A stretch of 6,179 nucleotides of DNA from Deltaproteobacteria bacterium UBA2385 (GTDB lineage: Bacteria > Myxococcota_A > UBA796 > UBA2385): NCBI GenBank assembly GCA_002343455.1, contig DDSR01000087.1, positions 1-6,179 on the forward strand, in the 5' to 3' direction. Made by a program: the position numbers and the translations under genes. The notes beneath the pieces are model-generated. The model saw only the letters and a program-made list of their open reading frames with translations. It searched no databases and had not been told where the DNA came from. Below are positions 5,862-6,179 of the stretch, one piece after another (position 1 is the first letter of the stretch; each line of letters begins with the position of its first letter).

Positions 5862-6179
5862 TCAGTCGCCCTGACCGGCTTTCTCGCTGAGGTGCACCCG
5901 CTTGCCGGCCACCTCCTTCCACTCGTCGGCGTCCGGCAAGGGGTCCTTGCGGGCCGAGAGCACCGGCCACTGCTCGGCGAGGCGGGCGTTGAGGCCGATG
6001 TACTCCTGCCACTCGGCGGGCACGTCCTCGTCCAGGTAGATCGCCTTGGCGGGGCACTCCGGCACGCAGGCCCCGCAGTCGATGCACTCGATCGGGTCGA
6101 TGACGAGCATGTTCTCGCCCTCGTGGAAGCAGTCCACGGGGCAGACGGCCACGCAGTCGGTGTACTTGCACTTGATGCA
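5862..6179 (-). CDS. fdxA: Seven-iron ferredoxin ([3Fe-4S][4Fe-4S]), FdxA type, N-terminus cut by window edge
   Basis: A small soluble electron carrier of the cytoplasm. The visible 105 residues begin at the first ligand Cys and show [17 protein letters not shown] (1-17) and then [12 protein letters not shown] (32-43). The spacing matches Azotobacter vinelandii ferredoxin I exactly as I recall it. By that numbering the [3Fe-4S] ligands are Cys8, Cys16 and Cys49, and the [4Fe-4S] ligands are Cys20, Cys39, Cys42 and Cys45, with Cys11 and Cys24 free. The C-terminal extension, including [18 protein letters not shown] and [10 protein letters not shown], is also the FdxA type and rules out a plain 2[4Fe-4S] clostridial ferredoxin. 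About eight codons, including the start, are expected beyond position 6179. The GTG at 6152 inside the frame is not a real start, because it would remove three cysteines, two of them [3Fe-4S] ligands. The stop TGA is 12 nt before the methyltransferase. The redox partner is not shown. Confidence 0.95.
   Translation of the reverse strand, partial: CIKCKYTDCVAVCPVDCFHEGENMLVIDPIECIDCGACVPECPAKAIYLDEDVPAEWQEYIGLNARLAEQWPVLSARKDPLPDADEWKEVAGKRVHLSEKAGQGD

Larger units (their letters stand above)
1..6179 (-). other. Probable six-gene operon, both ends outside the window
   Basis: All six genes lie on the minus strand with junctions of 12, 43, 3, -1 and 2 nt. No promoter-like gap or U-tailed hairpin separates them. 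The promoter should lie to the right of the ferredoxin and the end to the left of the glycosyltransferase. The 43-nt gap is the only place where a second internal promoter could fit, and I see no convincing -35/-10 pair in it. Confidence 0.6.

Noticed and set aside
5862..6152. Ferredoxin starting at the internal GTG at 6152
   Set aside because: This would remove the cysteines equivalent to Cys8, Cys11 and Cys16, two of which bind the [3Fe-4S] cluster; the frame is open to the window edge.
4969..6171. Minus-strand open frame of 400 codons
   Set aside because: Off-frame reading across the ferredoxin and methyltransferase genes, with Arg/Gly/Pro-rich composition and no domain.
1..6179. Mobile element, CRISPR array, tRNA or toxin-antitoxin content
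   Set aside because: I saw no transposase or integrase motifs, spaced repeats, tRNA-like sequence or small paired genes; nearly every base is in one of six ordinary genes.

Overview
The window is GC-rich DNA read almost wholly on the minus strand. It holds six genes, two of them cut by the window edges, all pointing the same way. From right to left, in transcription order, they are: a seven-iron ferredoxin of the FdxA type (5862-6179, start missing); a class I SAM-dependent methyltransferase with a worn N-terminal zinc-ribbon-like domain (5016-5849); an FAD-dependent oxidoreductase with a lipoprotein signal (3449-4972); a putative HExxH zinc metallopeptidase of no family I can name (2513-3445); a Tat-exported type I sulfatase of the iduronate-2-sulfatase/choline-sulfatase group (1077-2513); and a GT4 glycosyltransferase (1-1074, end missing).

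The gaps between genes are 12 nt, 43 nt, 3 nt, a 1-nt overlap (TGATG) and 2 nt. This packing suggests one transcription unit whose promoter lies beyond the right edge. The only non-coding stretch of any size is the 43 nt before the FAD gene, which contains a two-part hairpin next to the start codon. No tRNA, rRNA, mobile element, CRISPR array or convincing terminator is visible, and no stretch over 300 bases lacks a gene.

The organism is probably a high-GC Gram-negative bacterium, and I lean towards Myxococcota. Reasons: a lipoprotein whose mature N-terminus is a Gly/Ser/Thr/Asp/Glu-rich tether, a common style there; an Azotobacter-type 7Fe ferredoxin; and a sulfatase of a kind abundant in Planctomycetota and some Myxococcota. 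Planctomycetota or an uncultured relative remains possible. This is inference from protein style, not a taxonomic result.

Functionally the downstream half looks like cell-envelope work: an exported lipoprotein flavoenzyme, a probably membrane-attached metallopeptidase-like protein, an exported sulfatase and a glycosyltransferase. The upstream half (ferredoxin, methyltransferase) is cytoplasmic. I cannot name a known pathway that combines these six. The points most worth a second look are the flavoprotein, whose fumarate-reductase scaffold lacks the fumarate catalytic residues; the unrecognised HExxH protein coupled to the sulfatase; and the last 14 visible residues of the glycosyltransferase, which read like the first strand of a GGDEF domain.
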